Below are positions 6,375-14,302 of a stretch of DNA of 64,000 nucleotides, one piece after another; the first letter of the stretch is position 1, and each line of letters starts with the position of its first letter. The notes below the pieces were generated by a model. It saw only the letters and a list, made by a program, of their open reading frames with translations, did not search any database and was not told the DNA's origin. The stretch covers positions 1 through 64,000 of the forward strand of contig PKUO01000070.1 of the NCBI GenBank assembly GCA_002869585.1. The letters run 5' to 3'. This DNA is from Sedimenticola sp. (GTDB lineage Bacteria > Pseudomonadota > Gammaproteobacteria > Chromatiales > Chromatiaceae). The position numbers and the translations under genes were made by a program.

Positions 6375-6672
6375 TTGATTCAGAGTTCTCCAGGACCGCT
6401 GGCTCAGCGATTTTTATCTGGAAGATAAAACCAGCAAGAAGATACCCGCTGAGATCGAAGATCGACTGTTCCGAAAGCTGCAGTTAATCGATGACGCGAC
6501 ATGTGATCTCGACCTACGGTCGCCTCCGAGCAATCATTTTGAAAAGTTGAGAGGGAATCTGGCCGGGAAGCATTCGATTCGCGTTAACAAACAATGGCGG
6601 CTGGTGTTTACCTGGTCAAGCGAAGGTGGTGAGGCCAGGGACATCTATCTGGATAACCACGACTACCGGTGA
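6375..6672 (+). pseudogene. higB: HigB/RelE-type toxin (system 2), frameshifted near the start
   Basis: The frame ending at TGA 6670-6672 reads QDRWLSDFYLEDKTSKKIPA, EIEDRLFRKLQLIDDATCDL, NHFEKLRGNLAGKHSIRVNK, QWRLVFTWS and ARDIYLDNHDYR, a complete HigB/RelE body of the family that precedes short HigA antitoxins. It has no start codon. The expected N-terminus (M/L-I-Q-S-F-Q-D) is readable from TTG 6375 in a different frame: between AGT (6384) and CAG (6391) there are four bases (TCTC) instead of three. One inserted base therefore separates start and body. The toxin is probably dead unless frameshifting or sequence error is involved. Confidence 0.75.
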
Positions 6673-6680
6673 GGCAGGCT

Positions 6681-6983
6681 ATGAATATCACAAAACGGCA
6701 ACCCGTCAGTGTCGGTGAAATGATTACCGAGGAATTCCTCGTGCCCAACTCGCTGACACAAGGGCAACTGGCAGAAGCGATGGGTGTCAGTCGAAAAACC
6801 GTCAATGAGTTATGTACCAACCGGCGTGCAATTACAGCGGACACTGCGCTTATGCTGGCTACTGTATTTGGGAATTCAGCTGATTTTTGGTTGAATCTGC
6901 AGCAGCGCAACGAGCTGTGGAAAGCGCTTAACACACCAAGGCGGCGAGCACGGATCGAGAAGGCTAAACCGATTGCTGCCTGA
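6681..6983 (+). CDS. higA: HigA/VapI-family antitoxin (HigBA system 2)
   Basis: The ATG at 6681, eight bases after the toxin stop, gives a 100-residue protein, MNITKRQPVSVGEMITEEFL, followed by LTQGQLAEAMGVSRKTVNEL, the helix-turn-helix, and the typical HigA end GNSADFWLNLQQRNELWKAL. An earlier in-frame GTG at 6669 overlaps the toxin stop and is less likely. The protein represses its promoter and binds HigB. It remains intact although the toxin is frameshifted, the harmless direction of decay for such a locus. Confidence 0.9.
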   Translation: MNITKRQPVSVGEMITEEFLVPNSLTQGQLAEAMGVSRKTVNELCTNRRAITADTALMLATVFGNSADFWLNLQQRNELWKALNTPRRRARIEKAKPIAA

Positions 6984-6994
6984 GTCAAAGCGTT

Positions 6995-8221
6995 ATGGCT
7001 TGTAGCGCCCACAAGTGGTCCTTTGCCGCACGATTCAGGGCTGGGGCTTATAGCTGGCAGGCATCAAGGTTGGCGTGCCAGCGCCTTCGCGAAGCTGTCT
7101 CCGAGATCAAGAAGGCTGAAAAGAAAGATCCGATAATTGGCGCAGAGGGTGCTGTCCGTCTGATGGAAAAGATCTGGCCGGCGCTGGAACACGTGGATAG
7201 CTCCAGTGGTGCGCTGGGATCAACGGTCAACAAGACACAGGGTGATTTGATACCGATTGTCGTTAATGCGCCTGCAGATGAGAAAACCCGTAATAATTGG
7301 CTCGACCGGCTCTGGCGGGCAATGGAGGATGATGGTGTCGATTATCTCAGCCCCGTTGGTGATCATTGGGGTGAACTCTGTGGCTTTCCGGAACTTGCCG
7401 GTCGCTGGGCGGATGAGTTGGTATCTACGTTGCGATCCTGTTGGTCAGATCCAAACCCGGGCAGCTATTTTCACGGCGCGACAGCATGTCTGTCCTGTCT
7501 GTTGACGACAGACCGCTACGGAGAACTGCTCGATCTGTTAGAGCTACCACGGTGCCCGTCCTGGCACTACCGTCGCTATGGCGTTGAAGCGCTTCTGGCC
7601 TTGGGCAGGAAGGCGGAGGCGGTCCAGTATGCTGAAGCCTCGCGGGGACTGAACCAGCCGGATTCCGTTATCAACCAGGCCTGCGAGGAGGTCCTGAGCT
7701 CATCCGGCCTGCATGAGGAAGCCTACCGGCGCTACGGATAGAGCGCTGCGGTGGGGAATTCCACTATCGCCCGATTTTGCTCAGTGGCAAAATGCTATCC
7801 AATGAAGGATAAGTCGCAGATCCTGTCAGGCTTCATAGCCACAACTCCAGGTGAAGAGGGAAAGTGGTTTGCAACGGCCAAGGAACTCGAACTTTATGAT
7901 CTGGCATCGGTACTGGCCAACCGTAGTCCCTGTGATCCAAAAACACTGACCAGGGCGGCCAGGGATTATCTTGACTCGGAACCCGCATTTGCCCTTGGAT
8001 CGGCAATAGCTACTCTTCGCTGGTTGAGTGAGGGTTGGGGTTATGAGATGACAAGCATCGATGTAGTGGAGGCTTATGAGCGGGCGATGGAGGCTGCGGC
8101 CAGATTGAATACAATTGACGGTGTGGACGAGCAGATTCGGCAACTCATCGAGGCAAATGACAATGCTGCGGGACAGTTTATTCGGAAGGCCATGCAGGGA
8201 CATGTGCGCGCAACTAGTTAA
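6995..8221 (+). pseudogene. Conserved hypothetical protein split by in-frame TAG
   Basis: One 409-codon frame interrupted only by TAG at 7739-7741 (codon 249). Before it: ACSAHKWSFAARFRAGAYSW, LREAVSEIKKAEKKDPIIGA, GAVRLMEKIWPALEHVDSSS and ELCGFPELAGRWADELV. After it: SAAVGNSTIARFCSVAKCYP, GEEGKWFATAKELELYDLAS and CDPKTLTRAARDYLDSEPAF. Both halves belong to one protein family of about 390-400 residues in which the two parts are continuous; I believe this is the DUF6880 family, but that name is from memory. Helical repeats dominate. It starts 11 bp after higA2 and may have been co-transcribed with it. A GTG at 7751 could restart the second half. Confidence 0.7.
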
Positions 8222-8258
8222 TAGTGATCAATTGCCTGCAGGAACCGGGGGGTGTGCC

Positions 8259-8446
8259 TGGAAGGCGGTCAAGGGTGCTGTGTGGCAGCGTTCGATAGGT
8301 AATTGTTCCAGGTGTTTTGAAGGAATTTCTGAGTATGGCATTTTTCATGGTATTATCAATTATATGGAAATAACTCATTGAAAAAAAAGATAAATAATGC
8401 TTATTTGCAATCGAGCGGAAGTGATCGGCGCAGTCAGGTAATGCCT
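8259..8446. repeat. Dispersed intergenic repeat, copy 6 (class I)
   Basis: The left end GGAAGGCGGTCAAGGGTGCT followed by GTGTGGCAGCGTTCGATAGG matches the copy at 12105. Then come TTTTGAAGGAATTTCTGAGT, the doubled core ATGGCATTTTTCATGGTATT, and the class I right half with CTTATTTGCAATCGAGCGGA. A small hairpin, GTCAGG-TAATG-CCTGAC, closes the copy, matching a similar one after copy 1. The rest of the 448-base gap to 8669 shows no gene I can support. Confidence 0.65.
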
Positions 8447-8669
8447 GACACAGACCTCTCCATCTACGGCGGCATGCATATGTCCTGAGGCAGGTCGCTG
8501 GCCATTCAGGACAAACCACCTGACTGGCCTCACACCATGGCTACTGCGATGATGGACCATCACAGTAGCCTGTCGATCAGCCATCCCCGTATGCCCTGTT
8601 TGTCGATGGCGTTGCCTTTCCCTCGACCACCCTGTTTGGCATCGGCCAGAGCCCGCTACTAGTGCCTTT

Positions 8670-9230
8670 TCACTTCATCAAGCTTGAGTCACGGGAATTT
8701 ACGCTTGTTTCCACGTTAACCCCGGAGCGTAATGTCTGCAGAGTAACGCAGCTGTGCTCAGCTGCAGTAATGAGCTTCTTCACGAGCCTGGGGTCTGTCT
8801 GTTTCTCCGCCTGGATATCAATGCGGCACCTCATCTGTTGAAAGCCGACCTGTACTTTTCGATCAACCATCAGCGTACCGCGCACATCAACTTCTCCCAT
8901 GACTGCAACCTCAAGCGATTGAAGCGTAACACCCAGACGATCGGCGATGATTCGCAATGTCGAATCCAGACAGGCAGCGAGAGCCGCGCAGAGTATATCG
9001 CCGGGGTTTGGCGCATCATGGTATCCACCGACGGCGGAGTGTATGCCGAAGTGCAGGGCGACACTGGTATCGGGCTTGCCCGGATGAACCGTACCATGAA
9101 AAGGATCGGTCTCCACGCCCCCCGAGGTTCTTGCCTGGTCATTGATCAGTGCCTGATCAGGGTTTACCAGATAACGCTGTTGCAGTGGTGTCTGTCGATC
9201 GCGAACATTGAGACTGATTTGTGTGTTCAT
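8670..9230 (-). CDS. OsmC-family protein
   Basis: A 186-residue protein. The central SVALHFGIHSAVGGYHDAPN, GDILCAALAACLDSTLRIIA and the C-terminal AEHSCVTLQTLRSGVNVETS carry the two cysteines (about residues 87 and 161) spaced as in OsmC/Ohr peroxidases, which reduce organic hydroperoxides. The N-terminal 35 residues are unlike core OsmC. Subgroups of OsmC have other roles, so peroxidase activity is inferred. A methyltransferase gene lies 72 bp upstream on the same strand and a regulator gene lies further up, so the three may form a transcription unit. Confidence 0.85.
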   Translation of the reverse strand: MNTQISLNVRDRQTPLQQRYLVNPDQALINDQARTSGGVETDPFHGTVHPGKPDTSVALHFGIHSAVGGYHDAPNPGDILCAALAACLDSTLRIIADRLGVTLQSLEVAVMGEVDVRGTLMVDRKVQVGFQQMRCRIDIQAEKQTDPRLVKKLITAAEHSCVTLQTLRSGVNVETSVNSRDSSLMK

Positions 9231-9301
9231 TGTATAAGCCTCAGCAATGGGTTGGGATTGGGTCTATCGATGTCACGAGTCCGTACCTCAGTCAGGATGA
9301 A

Positions 9302-10150
9302 TCATCCTGTCACTTTCTTCTTGGTGGCCACCACCTCCAGGTATTCGGAGGGGGCCACCATGGTGCCATCTTCGGCTGTGTTGAACTGATCAATCAGGTT
9401 CAGCAGGTCACGACTCAATTTTTCACCTGTCTCCTCATCAAGAACTTCATAAGCCTTCAGCATCGGGCCATAGTAGGTGGTAAACAAATCGAGCCAGTGC
9501 TGGGGAGACTGATAGCGAAAGACAAATTGACGCAGCTCCATATGCAGGCTCGAACTCTGCAGACCCAGGTGTTGTTGCAGAAACTGCATCGTTCCCCAGG
9601 CTGCAGGTGAGTTGATGCCGGGTGGTGGCGAAACGTACTGACCTATGGTCTTGAAGACCTGACCGATAAATCCTGTCGGAGTCCAGTTTGCCAAGCCGAT
9701 TTTCCCCCCCGCTCTGCAAACCCGGATTAATTCAGACGACGCACTGGTCTGATCCGGCGCGAACATCACTCCGAAGGTGGAGACCACGTTGTCGAAACTG
9801 TTGTCGGCAAAAGGCAGTGCCTCCGCGTCCGCCTGTTGGTATTCGATCGCCAGACCCTCGGCCTGGGCCCGCTGTTCGGAATGCGCCAGCAGAGCCGGCA
9901 CATAATCGGTCGAAATCACCTTGCAGAATCGCCGTGCAGCGGCCAGTGTCACGTTGCCGTTACCGCCCGCGACATCCAGCACACTCTGACCGGCATGCAG
10001 GTCCATGGCTTCGCACAGCTGCTCGCCTGAAATCTGCAGGGTGACTCCCACCCGGCCGTAGTCGCCGGCACTCCAGGCAATCTGTTGTTTGTGCTTGATC
10101 GCCGTATAGTCCGGCATGGGCTGCTGCATCGTTTGAGTTGTTTTGTTCAT
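9302..10150 (-). CDS. SAM-dependent class I methyltransferase
   Basis: The ATG at 10150 (MNKTTQTMQQPMPDYTAIKH) follows a strong GGAGG Shine-Dalgarno sequence, so it is preferred over the in-frame upstream start at 10201. The 282-residue product has SAM-binding motif I at about residues 57-67 (VLDVAGGNGNVTLAAARR), an acidic motif II (VISTDYVPALLAHSE), then QADAEALPFADNSFDNVVST and a post-motif LANWTPTGF. This is the UbiE/Methyltransf_11 fold. The WTP and helical tail (QHWLDLFTTYYGPMLKAYE) resemble small-molecule methyltransferases of bacterial accessory regions. The substrate is unknown. Confidence 0.85.
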   Translation of the reverse strand: MNKTTQTMQQPMPDYTAIKHKQQIAWSAGDYGRVGVTLQISGEQLCEAMDLHAGQSVLDVAGGNGNVTLAAARRFCKVISTDYVPALLAHSEQRAQAEGLAIEYQQADAEALPFADNSFDNVVSTFGVMFAPDQTSASSELIRVCRAGGKIGLANWTPTGFIGQVFKTIGQYVSPPPGINSPAAWGTMQFLQQHLGLQSSSLHMELRQFVFRYQSPQHWLDLFTTYYGPMLKAYEVLDEETGEKLSRDLLNLIDQFNTAEDGTMVAPSEYLEVVATKKKVTG

Positions 10151-10280
10151 GATTACCTCCAGTGTCATTGATGGAATACCGCTGTTGGTTTTGTTATCCA
10201 ACTGAAGGTAATGCTAGAGATAACAGGCCTGGGCAGCTTGGGGGAAGTCTGGTCTTTTTATGGGGATTTTGTGTGGATGG

Positions 10281-11843
10281 TTAGGAACGCAACTGTCTGG
10301 CCTCAACGGACAGGGAGCGTAACCGCTTGCCGAGTCTGGTTGAGATCAGGGCATCGATCTCTACACCGGACAGATCGGGCTTGATCCTGTAGGCATCGGC
10401 CAGGGCCTGCAATGCGGCTTGAGGGTTTTTACAACACAGCAGGACGGCAGCATGGACCACCCGTGATAGATAGGTTCGGTCATCCCGTTGACAAGCGAGT
10501 TCCGCCTGGGCCTGTGCCGCATCCAGATCGCCTGTCTGCATCAGCGCCAGCGCCAACAGCGCCCCCCAGATAGAGAGCCGGCTGTCCAATGGACTGATGT
10601 CTATACCCTTGGCTAGATGCTGTATGGCGAGTGCAGGCTGTTTGTCGATCAGATAGGCAGACCCAAGCGCAGCCCAAGCCTGGGCATTGGCCGGATCAAT
10701 CTCAACGGCTTTCCTGAGTATAGGAAGAGATCGGTAGACCAGGCCGAGATCTGCCAAAGCACAACCGGCAAAGCCAAGCACGGCCGAATCCATATTTTCC
10801 AGCTGCAAGGCGCGCTCTGCGGCAGCAATGGCTTCCGCTTTGGTCTGGTCCTTTTCGTTCAGTAGACCCACGCGATGGCCCAACGCCAGAATCAATGACA
10901 GGTACGCGGACGCCAGTGCAAATACCGGGTCCTGCTGCAAACTGCTGCGCAACAACGCCGCTGCCTCCTGGAAAGTATCCAGATGCCATCCCTTGAGGGC
11001 CAGAATACAGCTGGCCTCCAGGTACAACTCCCGAGCAGTGGGAGGTCCCCCAGCGGTACATACGCTGTTGTAAATGGCCCGATTCAGTTGTGGTTCAAGT
11101 TTGGTAATGACGTTGATGACAACCCGATCACCACCGCCCTTGATAAGCTCCAGTGCATGCTCAAATTTTCCCGCCCACAGTCGGAAGCCAGATTTCGCGT
11201 CGGTGAGTTGCACATTTACCCAGAATAGATCCTCCAGTATCTGAACATCGCCTTCAAGTAGGTAGTCGATGCCTATCTCCTCATGGATCTGCCGGGCTGT
11301 CGGCGCCAGCGCAGGGTGTGCGTAGTCGGCAGCGTGGGCGCTGATATGCAATAGTGGAATGCGGGTCAGTATGGTCTCCAGGTTCACGGCCAGTCCCCTG
11401 GCGAAATCATTGATGGCGGGAGATTCATTGCTGCATTTGAACGGCAGTACCAACAACGATGGTGTGAATTGCCTTACAGGAATGCCCTCAGCCGGTGGGG
11501 TTGATGTGACAGGCTCAGGTTGATCCCGGCTGACTTCACCAATAAAGCGAAATCCCCGCCCGTGTACAGTCTGGATATAGATCTGCTTATCCCCGTTGTC
11601 ACCCAGCGCCTTGCGTACGGACTTGATACAGCCTGATATCGTTGTATCGGAGACGATCCGCCCACCCCACACGGAAGCCATGAGTTCTTAGCGGCTGAAC
11701 AGAGTGTTCGGATGTTTTGCTAAATGCAGCAGCAGATCGAACACCATGGGCTCGACAGAAACCGGCCTGCCGCACTTGCTCAATTCATAACGGTTTGTAT
11801 CGATCTCAAAATCTGCGAATCTTAGCATCATGGTGATATTCAT
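10281..11843 (-). pseudogene. CadC-type winged-helix / TolB-like / TPR regulator with in-frame TAA
   Basis: From the ATG at 11843 the frame reads MNITMMLRFADFEIDTNRYE, VEPMVFDLLLHLAKHPNTLF-SR, then TAA at 11688-11690 (codon 52), then ELMASVWGGRIVSDTTISGC and VRKALGDNGDKQ with VHGRGFRFIG. Restoring a sense codon gives a perfect OmpR/CadC-type winged helix, followed by a TolB-like segment (TPSLLVLPFKCSNESPAIND) and about 250 residues of TPR-like repeats. These proteins bind DNA through the N-terminal domain and sense through the rest. Starting at the ATG at 11681 would leave only the recognition half of the winged helix. A G-to-T change in GAA would explain the stop. Confidence 0.75.
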
Positions 11844-12104
11844 ATACCGATGTGGGCATCTTAATAGAGGCTATGTTCAGCCGTCCTAAGTCGGCTTGAT
11901 GTCAGTATGAATCAATTCTGCGATATGTGCTGAAATCACTTTCTACGATGGCGCAAAGTTCTTACCCATGTCACTGTGGAATGTTTGGTTTTAATTACTA
12001 TAAGTGAAGACTTGAGCCCTTAAATGACCTAGTGGAGACCGGCACTGACTAGCACAGACTGACATCATAGTATGCAGGAGCAGGAGGGCATACACTTGGA
12101 AGTC

Positions 12105-12300
12105 AAAGCTCGGAAGGTGGCATAGGGTGCTTTGTGGAAGTGTTCGATCGGCAATTTTTTTCGAGTATCTTGAAGGATTTTCTGAGCATGGGATTTTTCA
12201 TGGTATTTGCCGCGTGTAACAAGGCAGGAACTATCGACACCATGAGAGGCAGATTGATGCTGTCATGGTATTTATGGCGCTCGGCTGATAGGCATATTGA
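12105..12300. repeat. Dispersed intergenic repeat, copy 7 (class II)
   Basis: Left end GAAGGTGGCATAGGGTGCTT, then GTGGAAGTGTTCGATCGGCA, CTTGAAGGATTTTCTGAGCA, the core TGGGATTTTTCATGGTATTT and the class II middle CACCATGAGAGGCAGATTGA followed by TGCTGTCATGGTATTT. Closest to copy 4. It occupies most of the region between the regulator start (11843) and vapC; 11844-12100 holds nothing I can identify. Confidence 0.7.
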
Positions 12301-12390
12301 TGACCGCATTATGAGCCACAGAGTGTGGGTAGGGGAGTCGCAGCACTCTATGCCAAACATTTGCACGCTGGATTTCAGATAATCCAGAGG

Positions 12391-12756
12391 TTATTCGTCA
12401 AACGCCAGTTTCATCTCGCTTGTAACTTTCTTCAATCGTTTATCGCCTGTCCAGAGCCTGGCATTTTTCGCCAATGCGGTTGCTGCAAGCAGATGAATAT
12501 CAATATAACCGACTCCCAGTCCCATCAGTTGATGACTTTCGATAAAGTACAGTGCCTCTGCTGGAGTGGCGACCGGTGACTGTGGAAGGTCATTGAGCAG
12601 TTTGAGAATTTCATCGCGGTTACGCAAATTGCCGCATGCCAGTTCACCTACGACAAAAGGGTGTGCCAGTACCTGACTTCGGGCAAGTAAATCAGCAAGT
12701 CGGGTATCGCCGGAGCGCAGATGGTCGATCCAGATCGAAGTATCGACCAGGATCAT
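12391..12756 (-). CDS. vapC: VapC-family PIN-domain ribonuclease toxin
   Basis: A 121-residue protein, MILVDTSIWIDHLRSGDTRL, with all four acidic residues of the PIN active site visible: D5, E38 (VVGELACG), D86 (GYIDIHLL) and D105 (WTGDKRL). VapC toxins are Mg-dependent endoribonucleases that cut tRNA or rRNA. The length is normal and the gene looks functional. Its ATG overlaps the vapB stop (AATGA), which indicates coupled translation. Because vapB carries a premature TAG, an active toxin would lack its partner unless the antitoxin is supplied another way. Confidence 0.93.
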   Translation of the reverse strand: MILVDTSIWIDHLRSGDTRLADLLARSQVLAHPFVVGELACGNLRNRDEILKLLNDLPQSPVATPAEALYFIESHQLMGLGVGYIDIHLLAATALAKNARLWTGDKRLKKVTSEMKLAFDE

Positions 12757-12953
12757 TTTGCAGGAGCGGACTGGCGACGAGGTATTGGTTTCAACTGAGG
12801 CTCGCTTCCCCCCAGTCGCGCCAACCGGCGAGCGCTCTCTCTTTCAATCAGGGCGCGCAGTCCTTCTCGAACGAGAGCAGTTTTCTAGCTCACCCCGGTA
12901 ATCCGCTGAGCCTCTTCCAGTAACTGGTCATCGATGTTCAGTGTGGTTCTCAA
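12753..12953 (-). pseudogene. vapB: VapB-type antitoxin with in-frame TAG at codon 23
   Basis: From a TTG at 12953, preceded by GGAGGGGG at good spacing, the frame reads RTTLNIDDQLLEEAQRITGV-S, TAG (12885-12887), then KTALVREGLRALIERESARR, LARLGGSEPQLKPIPRRQ and the stop overlapping vapC. The family sequence at the break is normally GVSEKTALVREGL, so TAG stands exactly where GAG (Glu) is expected, one G-to-T change. With that codon restored this is a standard 66-residue ribbon-helix-helix VapB. No good downstream start precedes the toxin-binding part. Confidence 0.8.
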
Positions 12954-13137
12954 AAGTAATCCCCCTCCATCAGAAGGCATGATATATGACATCAAATGAT
13001 GTTATATTTTATGCTGTGATTGCGCAAGGGCGTGTCGTTGATTGGAGCCTGTTGGCCGACATTTACAAGCATTGGTGAACAATATTTACTTTCGCGGTCA
13101 CCCAGTACCTTTAAAAAAGCATCCCTGATACAGTTGA

Positions 13138-13187
13138 CTGTACTATTACAGTATACTAGACTGCATTTAAGCACTGTAGTAATACAG
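13138..13187. promoter_or_regulatory. Two palindromic operator-like sites upstream of the Xre-RES operon
   Basis: CTGTACTATTACAG (13138-13151) and CTGTAGTAATACAG (13174-13187) are near-identical palindromes of the form CTGTA-nTAn-TACAG, 36 bp centre to centre. They lie 25-74 bp upstream of the xre start, where the promoter must be. They are the natural candidates for autorepression by the Xre antitoxin. Confidence 0.6.
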
Positions 13188-13211
13188 TATAAAGGTGTTT
13201 AGGTGGTAATC

Positions 13212-13610
13212 ATGATCGCTCAAGTCGAACAACTGCTGCAACGAGGTTCCAGTGTCACCAGTTCACTACTGCCGGCGATTTTCAATATATTTAGCCAATG
13301 GCGTCTGACCGGCGTCCAGCAGATGGCCCTGCTGGGGCTCAGCAACGAGAAGACCCTCTATAACTGGAAGAGCCAGCCGGAAAAGGCCAAGCTGACGCGG
13401 GATCTGTTGGAGCGAGCCAGCTACATTCTCGGGATCTACAAGTCCCTGCAAATCCTGCTGCCCGACCGGGCATTGGCCGACCAGTGGCTGGCAACCCCCA
13501 ATGACAATCCGCTGTTTAACGGCACTGCCCCGCTGGACCGGATGCTGGCCGGGCAAGTGGTCGATCTGGCTGTGGTCAGGAATTTCCTCGATGCAGAACG
13601 GGGTGGCTGA
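13212..13610 (+). CDS. Xre/MbcA/ParS-family antitoxin of a RES-Xre system
   Basis: The ATG at 13212 follows AGGTGG at ideal spacing, so it is chosen over the GTG at 13203. The 132-residue protein has an N-terminal Xre-like helical domain (FNIFSQWRLTGVQQMALLGL, NEKTLYNWKSQPEKAKLTRD) and the C-terminal DUF2384 toxin-binding segment (LADQWLATPNDNPLFNGTAP, LDRMLAGQVVDLAVVRNFLD). It should neutralise the RES toxin that starts on its stop codon and repress the promoter through the two palindromes upstream. Intact. Confidence 0.92.
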   Translation: MIAQVEQLLQRGSSVTSSLLPAIFNIFSQWRLTGVQQMALLGLSNEKTLYNWKSQPEKAKLTRDLLERASYILGIYKSLQILLPDRALADQWLATPNDNPLFNGTAPLDRMLAGQVVDLAVVRNFLDAERGG

Positions 13611-14302
13611 TGATTGACATCAATACGCTACCCAGTAGCGTGGTCAATGAACCGGTCTACCGGGTCATACTGTCTCGCTATCCTCAGATCCACCTGTTCG
13701 AGCGCGTCTCAAATCCACAGGATTGGGACGTGCTCTATGCCGTGGAGTCCCTCACTAACCCTCGGCTGCGCGATGAGGTGGGCGATATTCGCCTGGTACC
13801 ACCGGAAGAGCGCGTCTATGGTGACGGCTCCTCCTGGATCATGGCTGCCTTTACTCACCCGCCAGTGGACAGTCGCGGCGGCCGCTTCAATCGCGATTTT
13901 GGCATCTATTACTGTGCCGCCGATGAAACGGTGGTCATCGCAGAATCATCCTTCCATCGGGCACGATTCCTGCGCGAGTCCAGAATCGACAAGACCACCC
14001 AGGAAATGCGCGTAATCCGCGCGCAGCTGGGGCCGACAACCCTTCAAGATGTGCGGCACCTGGTCGGAGACGCCATCTACGATCCCGATGATTATGGTGA
14101 AGCACAGATACTCGGCAACACGCTGCGGGCTGTTAATAGCTTCGGCATTCACTACCAAAGCGTGAGAGTGAAAGGGGAGTGTTATGGGGTGATGCGTCCC
14201 AAGGCGCTTTCGGATGCCATTCACTGGCGTTATCTGCGCTACCACTATGACCAAGGGACGATCATTGACGTTGAATCCCTTGATATTAGTGGCAGGAAGT
14301 GA
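13610..14302 (+). CDS. RES-domain toxin (NAD-degrading family)
   Basis: A 230-residue protein with MIDINTLPSSVVNEPVYRVI, a GGRFN-type motif (DSRGGRFNRDFGIYYCAADE), a glutamate in VVIAESSFHRARFL and the C-terminal VRVKGECYGVMRPKALSDAI. The R-x-Y...GGRFN...Y...E...S arrangement is that of RES toxins, which break down NAD+ and halt growth. Its start overlaps the antitoxin stop (TGATG). It is somewhat longer than the commonest RES toxins of about 150-190 residues. The downstream exonuclease gene overlaps its stop, so three genes form one operon. Confidence 0.9.
   Translation: MIDINTLPSSVVNEPVYRVILSRYPQIHLFERVSNPQDWDVLYAVESLTNPRLRDEVGDIRLVPPEERVYGDGSSWIMAAFTHPPVDSRGGRFNRDFGIYYCAADETVVIAESSFHRARFLRESRIDKTTQEMRVIRAQLGPTTLQDVRHLVGDAIYDPDDYGEAQILGNTLRAVNSFGIHYQSVRVKGECYGVMRPKALSDAIHWRYLRYHYDQGTIIDVESLDISGRK

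Noticed and set aside
8447-8669. Possible C-terminal gene fragment on the minus strand (ADAKQGGRGKGNAIDKQGIR)
   Set aside because: The stretch is short, has no start or recognisable family, and lies in an otherwise non-coding gap; not supportable as a gene.
1275-12300. Superintegron attC sites as an explanation for the TA cluster
   Set aside because: The repeats show a doubled direct CATGGTATT core and A-rich arms, not the paired R/L boxes (GTTRRRY core) of attC, and no integron integrase is in the window.
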